From positions 558,001 through 622,000 of the forward strand of contig CANTFK010000987.1 in assembly GCA_947646735.1 (NCBI GenBank): a DNA stretch of 64,000 nucleotides, given 5' to 3'. Below are positions 53,564-64,000 of this stretch, in pieces (the first letter of the stretch is position 1; each line of letters opens with the position of its first letter). A program made the position numbers and the translations under genes. The DNA comes from Peronospora farinosa (Eukaryota > Oomycota > Peronosporomycetes > Peronosporales > Peronosporaceae). Below the pieces are notes generated by a model. It had not been told where the DNA came from, made no database searches, and was given only the letters and a program-made list of their open reading frames with translations.

Positions 53564-54724
53564 CTATTTACTCGGCAGATGCCAAGACAAGTTGGAGCAC
53601 CTCAACTGAAGATGCCTTCGGCATTTGTCTTCGACGGCCTCGAAAAACTCGTTCGTAGGTCCGTCCTCTTGGACCGAGACTGATCCAAGGGTCACTCGTT
53701 TCGACGTGCCCTTGATCGTCTTAATACGTCTGGTGCTCGTTCTTCGAGTCACCACGACCTTTGAACTGGAAGAATGTGTCGTTGCTATTTCAGCTAACGC
53801 ACCCCTTCCAACCGCACCAGGCTCATGGCTCTGTGCCGGTTCTTGTGGCGCTTGACTTCCTGTCAGCCGACCATCAACTGCCACAGGCTCTCGGCTCTGT
53901 GAAGGACCATTGGAAGCATGGCTACCTGTCATCGCCCCATTCACTACACCAGTCGTTTCGACCTGGGTAGGAATATGTGTCACCTGGATTTCTGCCAGGG
54001 CACTTCCAACTACACCACTCCTTTCGAGCTGGGTAGTTCCTCGTGTCGATTGACATACCATCATCACACCCTCGACTGTGTTGTACACAGCATCAGCAAC
54101 ACAAGCCTCTCGCAATAGCACATCCTTTCCGGTGTCTTGCGTAGAGATACCGACTGTGCGTGTACGCCAGCCTATCCATGGTTGGTGTTTAGCCAACCAA
54201 GGCATGCCTAGGATGAGGTCATACGGACTCTCCATAACTAGCACTGTGAACGTTTCTTTACAAGAGAAGTCACTAAAGCTGAAGGCGAGTTCAACTTGAA
54301 CTCCCTCCGATTTGACGAGCGTGCCGTTCGCTAAACGAACGATCGCCTCTTCTCGCTTGCCATCCTGGCAAAGCGACTCAAAACTCACCGGACTCTTTTT
54401 CAGAGCCGCGAGTTTCACAAAGTTTTGTGATGCACCCGAATCCACGAGAAGGGTCATCACTTGGTCATAGCCTCGCACTCGAGCGCTATAGACCAAAAAG
54501 GTTGAGGTCCGACCTTTCGGAACCTCAGGGACTATGCTACCCATTTGTTCGATCACTCTGAACTTAGGGGTAGCTTCAGAGTCCTCAACAGTAGGGCATC
54601 CCGCCCCTACTGCGCTCCCGCATTTCCCGACCCATCTTGGGCAGGTGCTGAACCCATGCGTCGTGCACGCTGGTTTTTCGCACCTCCCTTCGGGTTGGGA
54701 GACCTTTGCTGGCTGCCTTAGCAC
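53564..54724 (-). CDS. Gypsy family 2 aspartic protease region
   Basis: 386 codons with LLVDSGASQNFVKLAALKK near residue 100, where DSGA is the retropepsin active site, and YDLILGMPWLAKHQPWI as the C-terminal strand pair. A long Ser/Thr/Pro-rich linker repeats the phrase Q-x-P-x-E-P (QSREPVAVDGRLTGSQAPQE). It overlaps the end of gag in another frame, as in elements that express Pol by frameshifting, although decay could also explain this. Confidence 0.78.
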   Translation of the reverse strand: MLRQPAKVSQPEGRCEKPACTTHGFSTCPRWVGKCGSAVGAGCPTVEDSEATPKFRVIEQMGSIVPEVPKGRTSTFLVYSARVRGYDQVMTLLVDSGASQNFVKLAALKKSPVSFESLCQDGKREEAIVRLANGTLVKSEGVQVELAFSFSDFSCKETFTVLVMESPYDLILGMPWLAKHQPWIGWRTRTVGISTQDTGKDVLLREACVADAVYNTVEGVMMVCQSTRGTTQLERSGVVGSALAEIQVTHIPTQVETTGVVNGAMTGSHASNGPSQSREPVAVDGRLTGSQAPQEPAQSHEPGAVGRGALAEIATTHSSSSKVVVTRRTSTRRIKTIKGTSKRVTLGSVSVQEDGPTNEFFEAVEDKCRRHLQLRCSNLSWHLPSK

Positions 54725-55676
54725 CAGCAGCTACTTTGGCATAGCAGCGAGCCATCATATGGCCTCGCTTGCCGCACTTGTAGCAGATCACATCTGCATT
54801 GCCTAATTCCATAGAAGTGGCTTCCGACTTATCGGACGACGGCCTGTAATAGGCTGTCGCCGAGGCGCTGTTGTAGGATTGCTCCTCAACTGAGGCAATG
54901 TCAATTGCCTCTTCCATCGTCGCTGGCACCTTTATGAGAAGGGCTTGAAACGATGGGCCGTGCCTAAGTCCATTTATGAACGTGGACACCTTAATACGTT
55001 CCGGTATCGGTTCCCCATTAATGGACGCCAACTGCGAACGCATCTCCTGCACATGCTCTTGCAGAGAGCGTTTCGCCTGTCGTGCTCCAAAGCGCAACAC
55101 TTCATTGTTAGGCGGCTGGTACATGGTACGAATCTTTGCCTTAAAGATCGCCCATGATGGAAATTCATTTGCATTTGCCATCAGCGCAGAGTATGCCCCC
55201 TCTGACGCTTTGCCGCGCAAGTTGGACATGGCATACGACACCATTCTGGTGTCGTCTTCGATGAGCTGCGCCACTTCACATTGCTCAACTGCTAATAGCC
55301 AGTGAACAATCGTATGAGGGCTAGTTCCATCGAATTTCAGAGGATCCATCCGAATGGGCCTCGGTTGAGCAGGCCGGGCAGACAGCGTCTCAAGCGTTCT
55401 GTTGAGCGCCTCATTCCGTGCCTGCTCAAGCCTAAGCTCATCCTGAGTCTCATTGATGGACTCAGCCGTAGCTTGGCTGTTTACCTCGGACGCGTTTCTA
55501 CGCTGTCCGAGCACAAACGCCTCGAATTGCTCCAACTGAGCAACATGTTGCTCAGGAGGACGATGCAAGAGGTTGACCAGGGCTTGTTCACCAAGTCCCT
55601 GCGCCATATGCTCTGCCAACTTCCTATGATGTTGGGAGAGGTAAGGAAAATCACTCCAATCCACGTTAAAGGACAT
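54585..55676 (-). CDS. Gypsy family 2 Gag
   Basis: 363 codons from the ATG at 55676 (MSFNVDWSDFPYLSQHHRK). It has a helical N-terminal part, a capsid domain (MVSYAMSNLRGKASEGAYSA, then MYQPPNNEVLRFGARQAKRS) and a CCHC zinc knuckle (CYKCGKRGHMMARC) near residue 310. It is open throughout. The remnant at 23881-24525 and 25664-25755 belongs to the same family. Confidence 0.9.
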   Translation of the reverse strand: MSFNVDWSDFPYLSQHHRKLAEHMAQGLGEQALVNLLHRPPEQHVAQLEQFEAFVLGQRRNASEVNSQATAESINETQDELRLEQARNEALNRTLETLSARPAQPRPIRMDPLKFDGTSPHTIVHWLLAVEQCEVAQLIEDDTRMVSYAMSNLRGKASEGAYSALMANANEFPSWAIFKAKIRTMYQPPNNEVLRFGARQAKRSLQEHVQEMRSQLASINGEPIPERIKVSTFINGLRHGPSFQALLIKVPATMEEAIDIASVEEQSYNSASATAYYRPSSDKSEATSMELGNADVICYKCGKRGHMMARCYAKVAAGAKAASKGLPTRREVRKTSVHDAWVQHLPKMGREMRERSRGGMPYC

Positions 55677-55928
55677 CCGTGTCTACACGCACGCTCAGAG
55701 AGAAGGGTCGTGGGAAGGACTGCAAGTGCTACCAAGTGAAGACGGGCACTTCTGCGAAGTTGCCACGTGCTACTTAGCACACACCTTCAGCACAAGCGAG
55801 GAAGCGGTTAGACCGTCTTACCTTCGCGTGCGAGGGTGGATGTGTGGTTGGTCAACTGCTGAAGCAGTCGCACCACCAGTTGCCTCTCGCTTCGTGCAAC
55901 GAACTTCTTAACAAGAAGGCACCGACGT

Positions 55929-55955
55929 CACGAGAAGCTTCTTCAGCTTCTCGTG
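55929..55955. repeat. Perfect 11-bp-arm hairpin in the Gypsy family 2 leader
   Basis: CACGAGAAGCT and AGCTTCTCGTG enclose a 5-nt loop just inside the 5' LTR. In the RNA this could act in packaging or primer binding, which is a guess from its position. Confidence 0.6.
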
Positions 55956-55969
55956 CGTGGTGCTTATGC

Positions 55970-56324
55970 TTTAGCAAATTCAAGACTGAGCTATATTTAA
56001 TGAATTATAATTAAATGTAACTTAACTACTGATTGGCTTTATATATATAGATCGGATCGCGACTCTTTAGAAGCGTATCCTGACGCATGAGCTTAAATGT
56101 AGATTTAAGCTCGCTAATGACGTCCTTCTGGGACGTCGTGATGCCTAGCTTCAACTAAAGTCATCCCTTCCCATGTGAATCCATCAATGGATATCACATT
56201 CACGAGGGTGGATCACATTTATGTATCGCACCCAAGTGACAGGTCAAAACTAATCATGGATACTTTTAGACCTTGCATTAAGTATATTAATTAATGTTTA
56301 CGTGTAACTAGATGCCCTGTTACA
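55970..56324 (-). repeat. 5' LTR of Gypsy family 2
   Basis: About 355 bp, homologous to 23536-23880 in reverse complement. On the element strand it begins TGTAACAGGGC and contains a diverged copy of the AGCTTAAA hairpin. The outer end is 13 bp from the Helitron-like array. It could start 4 bp further out, at TGTAGTG. Confidence 0.78.
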
Positions 56325-57570
56325 CTACATGTCCATATCTATATAATAATACTTTACTGTCCGTCTGTCCGTCCGTCTGTCCGTTTGATCCTTTTTCGGC
56401 ATTCGGATTGGCTACTTTTGCATTAATCGCTAATTTTGGATTGGCTGATTTTGTATTTATGGCTCATTTTGCATTGGCAGAGTTTGCATGTTGCACTATT
56501 ACTACATGTGCAGATATCCATATCAGCGAATTAATGTGTTGTGCTTCTATCTATAAAATTAATATACGAAACGATGGCACACATAAATGTTCATATGTAT
56601 CATTACATATTGCAATATCAAACATAGATTTTTTAGGAGAGTAGATGAAACACATACTTTCACTTCGTTAGTCAAAACATGGGCTCCGTTCTCATATAAT
56701 TCACTTAAAGTGGCAAAAGCAAGCGTAGTGATCAGGTTCAAGTGGATGCAGTTACAATAAAGCGAATCGACTCACATGTAATGCATCTTACATATTCATT
56801 TACCTGAGTCAACCGTATATTCTACATTACGGAACGAGGGGTTTACATTTACATTTATATTCATCAATTTATCTATTGAACCGGATATATAGAGGTAATA
56901 TATATGCGTACGAAGATCAGAAAAACTTTGCTTACTGTGTCCGTCAAAACGACGGGTACACATTGATCTGCGAAACGACAGGTATACATTGGCCGGCGTC
57001 GACGCGTACACATTGACTTTTTTACATATTGACCATAAAATGAATTAATTTACCTTAGTAAACTGGATATTTAATAAGGTAAAATGGTGGGCCAATATGC
57101 TATCAGCGTAAAATTTGCGCACCCATATGTCAGAACGACAGATTAACATCCTAAACCTCATAATCAAAAAACTGCATATAGGCTGAAAGTAGCATGAAAA
57201 TAGCTGATTGACACACCAACAATCAGTCCTTTCCATTTACTTTATTATATATATATGGTCCGCTCGGACCTTTCCGTCGCAACAACGGGTGAGCACTCTT
57301 ACATTAAGTAAGCAAATTTTATTCACTGTTATTTAAATTAGTAATATGCATTAGGTATAGCAATAAATTTCGTCGGACATCCCATTATAGGAGTGGGTAT
57401 CATGACTGAAGTTTGAAGTAAAATCTATATGAAAACTCCGTCCATCATGCTATATAATTAAATAAAAAATGCACGAAACGACGGGTACTCAATGACTCTC
57501 ATACCCATCACTTAACCTTAGCCGACTCGATATTCTAATGTTAATCAATGCCTATCTATACTACTTCGCA

Positions 57571-57585
57571 CCGTCGGAACGACGG
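57571..57585. repeat. Perfect hairpin CCGTCG-GAA-CGACGG
   Basis: 6-bp arms with a GAA loop, followed by GTACACACCCTAG. Further perfect copies lie at 57879-57893, 58887-58901, 59451-59465 and 60982-60996, with about twenty variants (CCGTTGGAACGACGG, GTCGAAACGACAGG and others) spread over 56930-61000. Confidence 0.9.
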
Positions 57586-60500
57586 GTACACACCCTAGCA
57601 AATCGCGGCGTTTAACATGCCAATTTCTGCTACTTCGCAGCGTCAGAACGGCGGGTGAACACCATAAAAGAGGTGGGTCGATGAAATGTGATGCAATCAT
57701 CCATCAATTCACTAGGGTGCAGGTATCATCTAAAAATAAATGACTGTATATTGACGCGTTCCAGAAATTTGCTAATGTGTACCCGTTGGAACGACGGGTT
57801 TACATTGGGCTGAACTTTAATACCTATTAATTAACCTAATTCAACCTGATATTCTAAGCAGAGTGATAAGCCAGTATATCCGTCGGAACGACGGGTAAAT
57901 ACCCTCGTCTATATAATAAAAGAATACTGTCCGTCTGTCTGTCTGTTTGATCCTTTTCCGGCATTCGGATTGGCTACTTTTGCATTATTTGCTAATTTTG
58001 GATTGGCTAATTATATATTTTTGGCTCATAACGCATTGGCAGAGTTTGTCTTTTTGTGTTGATAATTACATGTGCGATTCCATATAAAAGTGTCCATATG
58101 TCGGCTTCTATCTATAAAATTAATATACGAAACGATGGCACACATACGTGTTCATATTTACTACTACATATTGCAATATCAAACACAGCTTTTTTAGGAG
58201 AGTAGATGAAACACATACTTTCACTTCGTTTTTCAAACATGGGCTCCGTGCTCATATAATTCACTTAAAGTGGCAAAAGCAAGCGTAGTTATCAGGTTCA
58301 AGTGGATGCAGTTACAATAAGCGAATCGACTCGAATGTAATGCATCATACATATTCATTTACCTGAGTCAATAGGACATTCTACATGACGGGCTTACATC
58401 CACCTTTATACCGATAACTTTTCCTTATTAAACCGCATATATAGAAGTAAAGAAATGGGTACGAAGATCAAACGACGACTTCGCTTACTGTGTCCGTTGG
58501 AACGACGGGTACACATGGTCCTGCGAAACGACAGGTACACATTGACCAGCGTCGACAGATAGATCCTGCCTTTCATACTTATTGACTTCATATGTAGCAA
58601 TTACCTGACTCAACCAGAATGATAAGTGGGTACGACAATTATTTAGCCGATGTTTGCTTACCATGTCCGTCGGGGCGACGAGTGAGCATCCCTATCTTTA
58701 AGATATATGGTGGGCCAGGGTACTATCAGCGTAAAATTGCGCCTCTATCCGACGGAACAATGGGCACTACCAAAAGCTGCACACAGGCAAAAAGTTGTAT
58801 CTAAAATTGATCGACACACATAGAAAAAATTACATTCGGTCCTGTGTACATAATTCAATCAATATATTCGGTCCGCACGCTACTATCCGTCGGAACGACG
58901 GGTGCACATTGAATCACATACCCATCACTTTACCTTAATATTGTAAGGTAAAATGTTGGGTTTAAAGGTCAAAAGGCAAACTTTAGTCGCCATGTCCGTT
59001 GGAACGACGAGTACACATTGACCTTTATATCATCATTCTAATGTAGTCAACCAAATTGGTAAAACGATGATGTAAAGGTCAATATATAACCAGCGTCGAC
59101 TCACGCACTATATCCGTTAGAAATGACGGGTTTACAGCCTAGAAAATCGCTGCGTTTAACATGCCAGAATTTTTTAGCTTCGCACCATCGAACGACAGGT
59201 GAACACCATAAAAAGAGGTGGGTCGATGAAACATGGTGCAATCGTCTATCGATCCACAAGGTGCAGGCATTATCTAAATGCAAATGACTGTATATTAACG
59301 CGTTTCAAAAATTCGTCAATTTGTACCCGGCGGAACGACGGGTTTACATTGGCCTGAATGCACATTGACTTTAATACCTATTAATTTACCTAAACTAACC
59401 TGATATTCTAAGCAGAGTGATTGACCAGTATACATGTACTGTAGGGGTATCCGTCGGAACGACGGGTAAATACCCTCGTCTATATAATAAGAGAATACTG
59501 TCCGTCCGTCCGTCCGTTTGATCCTTTTCCGGCATTCGGATTGGCTACTTTTGCATTATTCGCTAATTTTGGATTGGCTGATATTGCATTATTCGCTAAT
59601 TTTGGATTGGCTGATTTTGCATTTTGCACGAAAATCACTTGAGCTAAGTGCGTCTGGGTACATGTTTCCTATATATAATTAAGTCACGAATACGATGCGT
59701 TTCAACCTTCATAACCATCATTACATATAGCTATATCAACACAGCTTATTTATAAATTTTAGATGAGACACATGCTTTCGATTCGTTCTAATCCATGGGC
59801 TCAGTGCTCAAGTAATACTAAAGAAGTTGGCAAAAGTAAGCGTTGTCATCAGACTAAAGTGACTTCGACTCAAAATTTTGATGCATCATTCGTATTGATT
59901 TCAATTCATGGGCTCCGTACTCAAATAATACACGAGGAAGTTGGCAAAAGCAAGCGTTCTTATCAAATTTTACTAGAGCTATAAGTGATGTGACCCATCC
60001 GTGTTGTAATTGTATTTCTATTTTTTATATATTGTTACATGGGCAGATCTTCATAAAAGAGTGTCCATATGTCGTGCTTCTATCTATAAAATGTATATAC
60101 GAAACGATGCACACATAAATGTTCATATTCATCGTCTATATAATAAAAGAATAATGTCCGTCCGTCCGTAGTGCCTGAATCAACCAAATTTTTTAAGGTA
60201 AAAAAAAGGGTACGAATATTAAAAAAGTAGACTTTACTTACCATGTCCGTCGAAACGACAGGTACACACACACTGACCTCCCTACACATTGGCTTTCGTA
60301 CTTATATCTTATAAATTAATTTAAAATATATCCTACGTGAAATGACGGGCCGATATACTGTTAGCGGAGAAAAACGACGGGGAGCATCAACAAGCTGCAC
60401 TTTGGCTAAAAGAAGCTTAACAAGCTGTTAAACACACCAACAATCAGTCCCTTTTAAGAATAGTATATCTTTATGTTTGGTTCGCGCGCGTTAACTGTCG

Positions 60501-60981
60501 AAACGACGGGCACACATCCAAGCGAAGCGTTGCTTTTTTAAGAATGTCTCTATATACTACCAGCATATGCTGTACGCGCAATTTCCGTCGGAACGACAAC
60601 TTAACACCCTAGCTAATCGCTTCATTTAACATGCCTATATATGCAACTTCGTAGTGTTAAGATGACGGGTGATCAAATGAAATCTTTACGAAACGACGAG
60701 TACGCATTGACCTTCATATCCATCTTCACCCTAAGTCAATCTAACTATCTAACGTAAGTTAATGAGTTTACAGGTCAAAAGGCAGACCATGTTCGTCGAA
60801 ACGACAGGTGAGCACCCTAATCTTTAAGACGACAGGTACACATCGACCTTCATACACATTACCTTTGAACTAATTAATTACCGAAGTCAATATACGATCA
60901 GCGTCAAATCTGTACACCTATTGGTCGAAACGACGGAAACACCCCTATATATGTATTAATAGCATACATGTAAAACCATGT

Positions 60982-61009
60982 CCGTCGGAACGACGGGCAC
61001 ACACCCTAG
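60982..61009 (+). repeat. Helitron-like 3' terminus
   Basis: Hairpin CCGTCGGAACGACGG, nine nt, then CTAG at 61006-61009, followed by T. It fits the canonical Helitron 3' end and closes the array. Confidence 0.65.
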
Positions 61010-61504
61010 TTCCATTTAAAAGATTCCAAACATGGGCTTTAAAAACTACAACAATTTTTACAATAATACCTTGACATTGTCTATTCGTCCTATGAATACT
61101 GTCTTCGTGTTTGCAAAGTGGTATTGGTACACATAAGCGCTGTCATGAATTCTTCGTGTGGCAAGGGGACCAAGGACCACGAGAAGAACACAGTTAAACG
61201 CGAGATGCACCGCCATATAAAACATTGTCGCGGCTGGCGACGTTGAGCTGAAAACACCCAATAATGGCAGATTCGTTGCAATCGTGGTTGGAGTAGTCAA
61301 GCAGCGTTCAATTGAGGGAGAATGTATTAGTTGCATACTACGAGGCCACACTGACTGCTCTCACTGCATCGTTTTGGCGACAGGATCTCGACCAACTCCA
61401 CACACCGAGCATGGGAAAAACGCAGCCCTTCCGAGTGTAAGCAAACAAGTTGCAGTGTCACAGTGAATATTGCGAGACAGACAGACATAAAGTCTACGCT
61501 ACGT
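61010..61504. repeat. 3' flank of trefoil copy 3
   Basis: Closely matches 6360-6808, beside trefoil copy 1, over most of its length (for example around AACGCGAGATGCACCGCCAT). Non-coding. Confidence 0.7.
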
Positions 61505-62101
61505 CTACTCCTTAGCGACTGGAACAGCTACTGCCGAGCCAGCAGGATCATCAAACATGCACGTCACGATCTGCTCGATTTCTTGAGGTGTTTTACCACA
61601 TTTCGCAAGCTCCAGGACAAAGTGCTGGCGGTCTTTGCCAGCGAGGACGTGGCGCTGATCCAAAGCACGCTGCGTTTGGTTGGTGGTAGCAACAAAGCGG
61701 GGCTCCACGATCCTCCATGCCTCCCCATCTTGGCGGTTTTGATTCGCACACTTGACCGCTTTATTGTCGTCACACTGGAGGACATTTCCAGTGTGGCACG
61801 ACACGAAGTAGAGAGCGCAACTTGCGTCCGTCTCCATAGTAAAGAGCTCCCACGCGCCAGCCTCAGTGGGATCAAACACGCATTCCCCAGATACGCAAAC
61901 TTGCAGGAAGCGGCCGTTGTGACCAGACTGGATAGCAATCTTGTCGTCGCGAACTCGATGCAAGACGAGCTGCTCGTAGATGTCACGATTGTCTGTTAGA
62001 CAACGAGCTTTCTTGGACCCGAGAGGATTCTGCAGATTTCGGTTCTTGCGAATAGACTGAAGAATGACTGGCACACCAAACGGAATCTCGGAAAGATCCA
62101 T
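61505..62101 (-). CDS. Fascin-like beta-trefoil protein, copy 3 (intact)
   Basis: 198 residues from the ATG at 62101 (MDLSEIPFGVPVILQSIRK). An in-frame upstream extension to 62179 exists but is absent from copy 1, so I prefer the shorter start. All trefoil hallmarks of copy 1 are kept (GRFLQVCVSGECVFDPTE, WELFTMETD, YFVSCHTGNVLQC, EAWRIVEPRF), with the same helical tail ending in VAVPVAKE. It is about 90 percent identical to copy 1 by eye. The equal lengths and intact frames of the two suggest that both are or recently were functional. It lies between the Helitron-like array and a decayed synthetase fragment. Confidence 0.77.
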   Translation of the reverse strand: MDLSEIPFGVPVILQSIRKNRNLQNPLGSKKARCLTDNRDIYEQLVLHRVRDDKIAIQSGHNGRFLQVCVSGECVFDPTEAGAWELFTMETDASCALYFVSCHTGNVLQCDDNKAVKCANQNRQDGEAWRIVEPRFVATTNQTQRALDQRHVLAGKDRQHFVLELAKCGKTPQEIEQIVTCMFDDPAGSAVAVPVAKE

Positions 62102-62930
62102 GGTTAATACGTTGTTGCGAGGTGAAAAGGTAAAAGGTATATGCAGGTCAAGAAATGAAGTTGTAAAATGACTGGCCAAGACAATTTTGTAATTTGCAAG
62201 AATCTAGCTTTAATGGCGTATTAGTGACGAATAGCATACGGCTTTTACAACATATGAGACGTTATTAAAATGAAACGAGACGATGTACGGCTTTTCTTAT
62301 ATACTTTATGATGTTCCCAAAAAAATAGACTGCAGAGCGCTCATTGCAGAACAGTATAGCGTCAAGCTTTTTTTGTAGTGCTATCCACGACAGGAACATC
62401 AGACATTGAGCTTCGAATAATAATTCGACAAGCCAGTTGCAATTGCTCAATTTATTTAGTGTTTTTCCACGCTACAATACGTAGTTTTACGCTTTTTACT
62501 CACGTCCTGCTCGATTTGCGCAACTTTGACAGCACCACAAGACTCAGCCATTCGTCATGTATCCCAGTAGTCCTGCGTATCTGCTGGGCATTGTACACTA
62601 CTACCGCATTGAAGAATAGTTCCAGTGTGGCAAGGCTGTACGTTGCGGTGGACATTGTTTAAATGATGTAGATTATGCGAGGGGCTTGGTAGACGTGTAT
62701 GTAGAGGGATTGGAACTTGGTCAGTGATATATAAGTAGAGGTAAATATGAATCCATTCTATTCTACCTAGTTGAGCTCTGCGATGATACCTCCAGGCTTG
62801 GCGGAGTTAGCGGTAGCGAAATAGCTTCTATGGATGCTAGCCGTGGTGCTCTTTTTTAAATCGTTGACCAACTCCACCTACTTCACCATCCGTTATAATT
62901 TGTCAGCAGCCCTCTTCTACGGTCGCAAGC
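62102..62930. other. Upstream region of trefoil copy 3
   Basis: No recognised gene. 62700-62930 resembles 26985-27130 near trefoil copy 4 (GGCGGAGTTAGCGGTAGC, ATTTGTCAGCA...TTCTACGGTC), a further sign of the shared duplicated segment. Confidence 0.45.
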
Positions 62931-63356
62931 GTATGAACCAATACAAATTCATGCCCCTTGGCGAAGTGGACCCGTCACATCCCATGGCGAAATTCGAGCG
63001 CGCCACTCGCAGAAATGCTTTCGCGCTGGCGGGAAGCACAACGATATGGATGACGTGGAGAAGGAAAGCAGTGCAAATGAGCTTCACACTTTTGACGGAG
63101 TCTACGGTATTGGCAAGAATTGATTGTACGCCACGTAATTGGTGAAGGTAGAAGCAAGGCCTGCTGTCGGATTAAGAGACGCGCCTCATCTCATTTGACT
63201 ACGTGCCTGCTGCCTTTCGACAGCATGAGTATCTTCTGGGAGATGGGAAATGTTGTCCCGTGCGCACCATGCACGGAGATCCAACACAATCGCATTTATA
63301 ACTGGGATGATGCGAGTCTGGTGCACGCAGCCGTGCCACGCATGATCGAGCTGTGA
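62931..63356 (+). pseudogene. AARS: Decayed alanyl-tRNA synthetase fragment, plus strand
   Basis: Pieces of the catalytic core are readable in several frames and in the right order: [20 protein letters not shown], a match to HNDLDDV (HNDMDDV-like), a match to MSFTLLTE, then FWEMGNVVPCAPCTEI-like sequence and a match to the PDVIEIW region. Deletions and frame changes break it throughout. It covers about residues 63-215 of the 999. It runs opposite to trefoil copy 3, unlike copy 1, where both genes share a strand. Confidence 0.85.
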
Positions 63357-64000
63357 ACACTGTGTTTAAACACCTGCAGTGCTTATAGGATACATGCATA
63401 GAGCTCATCATGTGTGAAGTTGACTCCCTTGGATACGACCCCTGTGAACCTTGGCCCACACTATCGATATCAAGTACCATCGCATCTGCGCAAGGCAAAT
63501 CGCGGCGAAGTTGACCTCGTATACTTTGACTTCGGCAACGCTGGCAGACATCATGACCAAGGAGCATCACGGCAGTTCCTCCACGCAAACAGTCGCACAA
63601 GTCAGTTCGACGGACCTCTGGTCTTAAAGGTAGAAGCAGACAGGAAACGTATCCTGGAAAACTACTAGAATGACTTAAAACTTTTAAAATCTTGTCAACC
63701 ATCAAAAGTAGGATAAATGTAACCCCGCGCGTTGGAGATGCTCTCAATAATGGTTGTTATACATCTTATCTTACACACACTAAGTCGTGGTCCAACTTGC
63801 TCAATCTATGCGTGTGCAACATGATCTTAAAGCTATTATACCTGAGTAAGGAAAAGATTCTGTGCAATTCGTTGATGAAAACATCCAGAAATAGACCTGA
63901 TGGAGCTAGAAGAGTCCTGGCACCAAGTGTGGCAAAGTACGTGACACTCCGTCTGGTCAAGCACATGACACTAATGCCGTATTCGCGATCACAGGTATTG
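63357..64000. other. No recognised gene
   Basis: Short frames only. The phrase CAAGTCAGTTCGACGGACC at 63598 resembles CAAGTCAGCTCGACGGACC at 515, which may be a small repeat shared by the two ends of the window. Nothing else could be identified. Confidence 0.35.

Larger units (their letters stand above)
49885..56324 (-). mobile_element. Gypsy family 2 element, minus strand, 3' LTR missing
   Basis: A chromodomain-bearing Ty3/Gypsy element. The 5' LTR is at about 55970-56324, followed by leader, gag, protease, RT, RNase H and integrase reading right to left, and ending in a broken chromodomain at about 49885. The expected 3' LTR is not seen beyond it. Pol is split by several frameshifts. Confidence 0.88.
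56338..61009 (+). mobile_element. Helitron-like head-to-tail array, non-autonomous
   Basis: Begins with TCTATATAATAA preceded by A and ends with a perfect hairpin (60982-60996) nine nt before CTAG followed by T. These are the hallmarks of Helitrons (5' TC, hairpin, 3' CTRR, insertion between A and T). The 5' start recurs at 57908, 59479 and 60135, giving units of 1570, 1571, 656 and about 875 bp. The first two are clearly alike along their length (for example 56541-56810 against 58105-58375). No Rep/helicase gene is present, so movement would depend on proteins made elsewhere. It is AT-rich with no credible coding sequence. Confidence 0.68.

Noticed and set aside
56930..61000. Regularly recurring hairpin as a CRISPR-like array
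   Set aside because: Spacing is irregular, there are no cas genes, and the array fits Helitron-type structure.

Overview
This window is from the nuclear genome of an oomycete, most likely a Phytophthora or downy-mildew type (Peronosporaceae). The signs are a secreted protein built of tandem LWY modules with an oomycete-type initiator just upstream of its start codon, short introns, Ty3/Gypsy and non-LTR retroelements typical of such genomes, and a Helitron-like array. The species cannot be named from the sequence alone. About two thirds of the window is mobile-element DNA.

Layout. (1) 1-11 kb, gene island: an INTS7-like Integrator subunit (minus strand, four exons), two small intron-containing plus-strand genes (4332-4814 and 5844-6312), a 198-residue fascin-like beta-trefoil protein (minus) and a complete cytosolic-type alanyl-tRNA synthetase (minus). 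(2) 11.1-18.45 kb: a full-length but decayed non-LTR retrotransposon with an OTU-like protease domain in ORF1, an AP endonuclease and reverse transcriptase in ORF2, and a 16-bp target-site duplication. It splits an older reading frame. (3) 20.4-23.3 kb: the LWY-repeat effector gene, broken by three frameshifts that all fall in A-runs. (4) 23.5-26.7 kb: an LTR and gag remnant of Gypsy family 2, interrupted by a diverged LTR of family 1, then three minisatellites. (5) 30.6-45.8 kb: Gypsy family 1 (dual RNase H, chromodomain) arranged as partial element-LTR-element-LTR, with an unrecognised antisense coding region between pol and the LTR. (6) 45.8-48.1 kb: a duplicated host segment (5' end of the alanyl-tRNA synthetase gene plus a trefoil pseudogene) enclosed by inverted family 1 LTRs. 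(7) 49.9-56.3 kb: Gypsy family 2 on the minus strand (gag, protease, RT, RNase H, integrase, chromodomain). (8) 56.34-61.01 kb: a head-to-tail Helitron-like array with many copies of a 15-nt GAA-loop hairpin. (9) 61-64 kb: another intact trefoil gene and a decayed synthetase fragment.

The host-gene theme is a dispersed duplication. Trefoil genes or remnants occur four times, each with the same 3' flank, and three copies lie near full or partial alanyl-tRNA synthetase sequence. Two trefoil copies are intact. Everything else of that unit is truncated or decayed and wedged between retroelements. Exon boundaries were inferred by reading splice sites and frame by eye, without transcript evidence.
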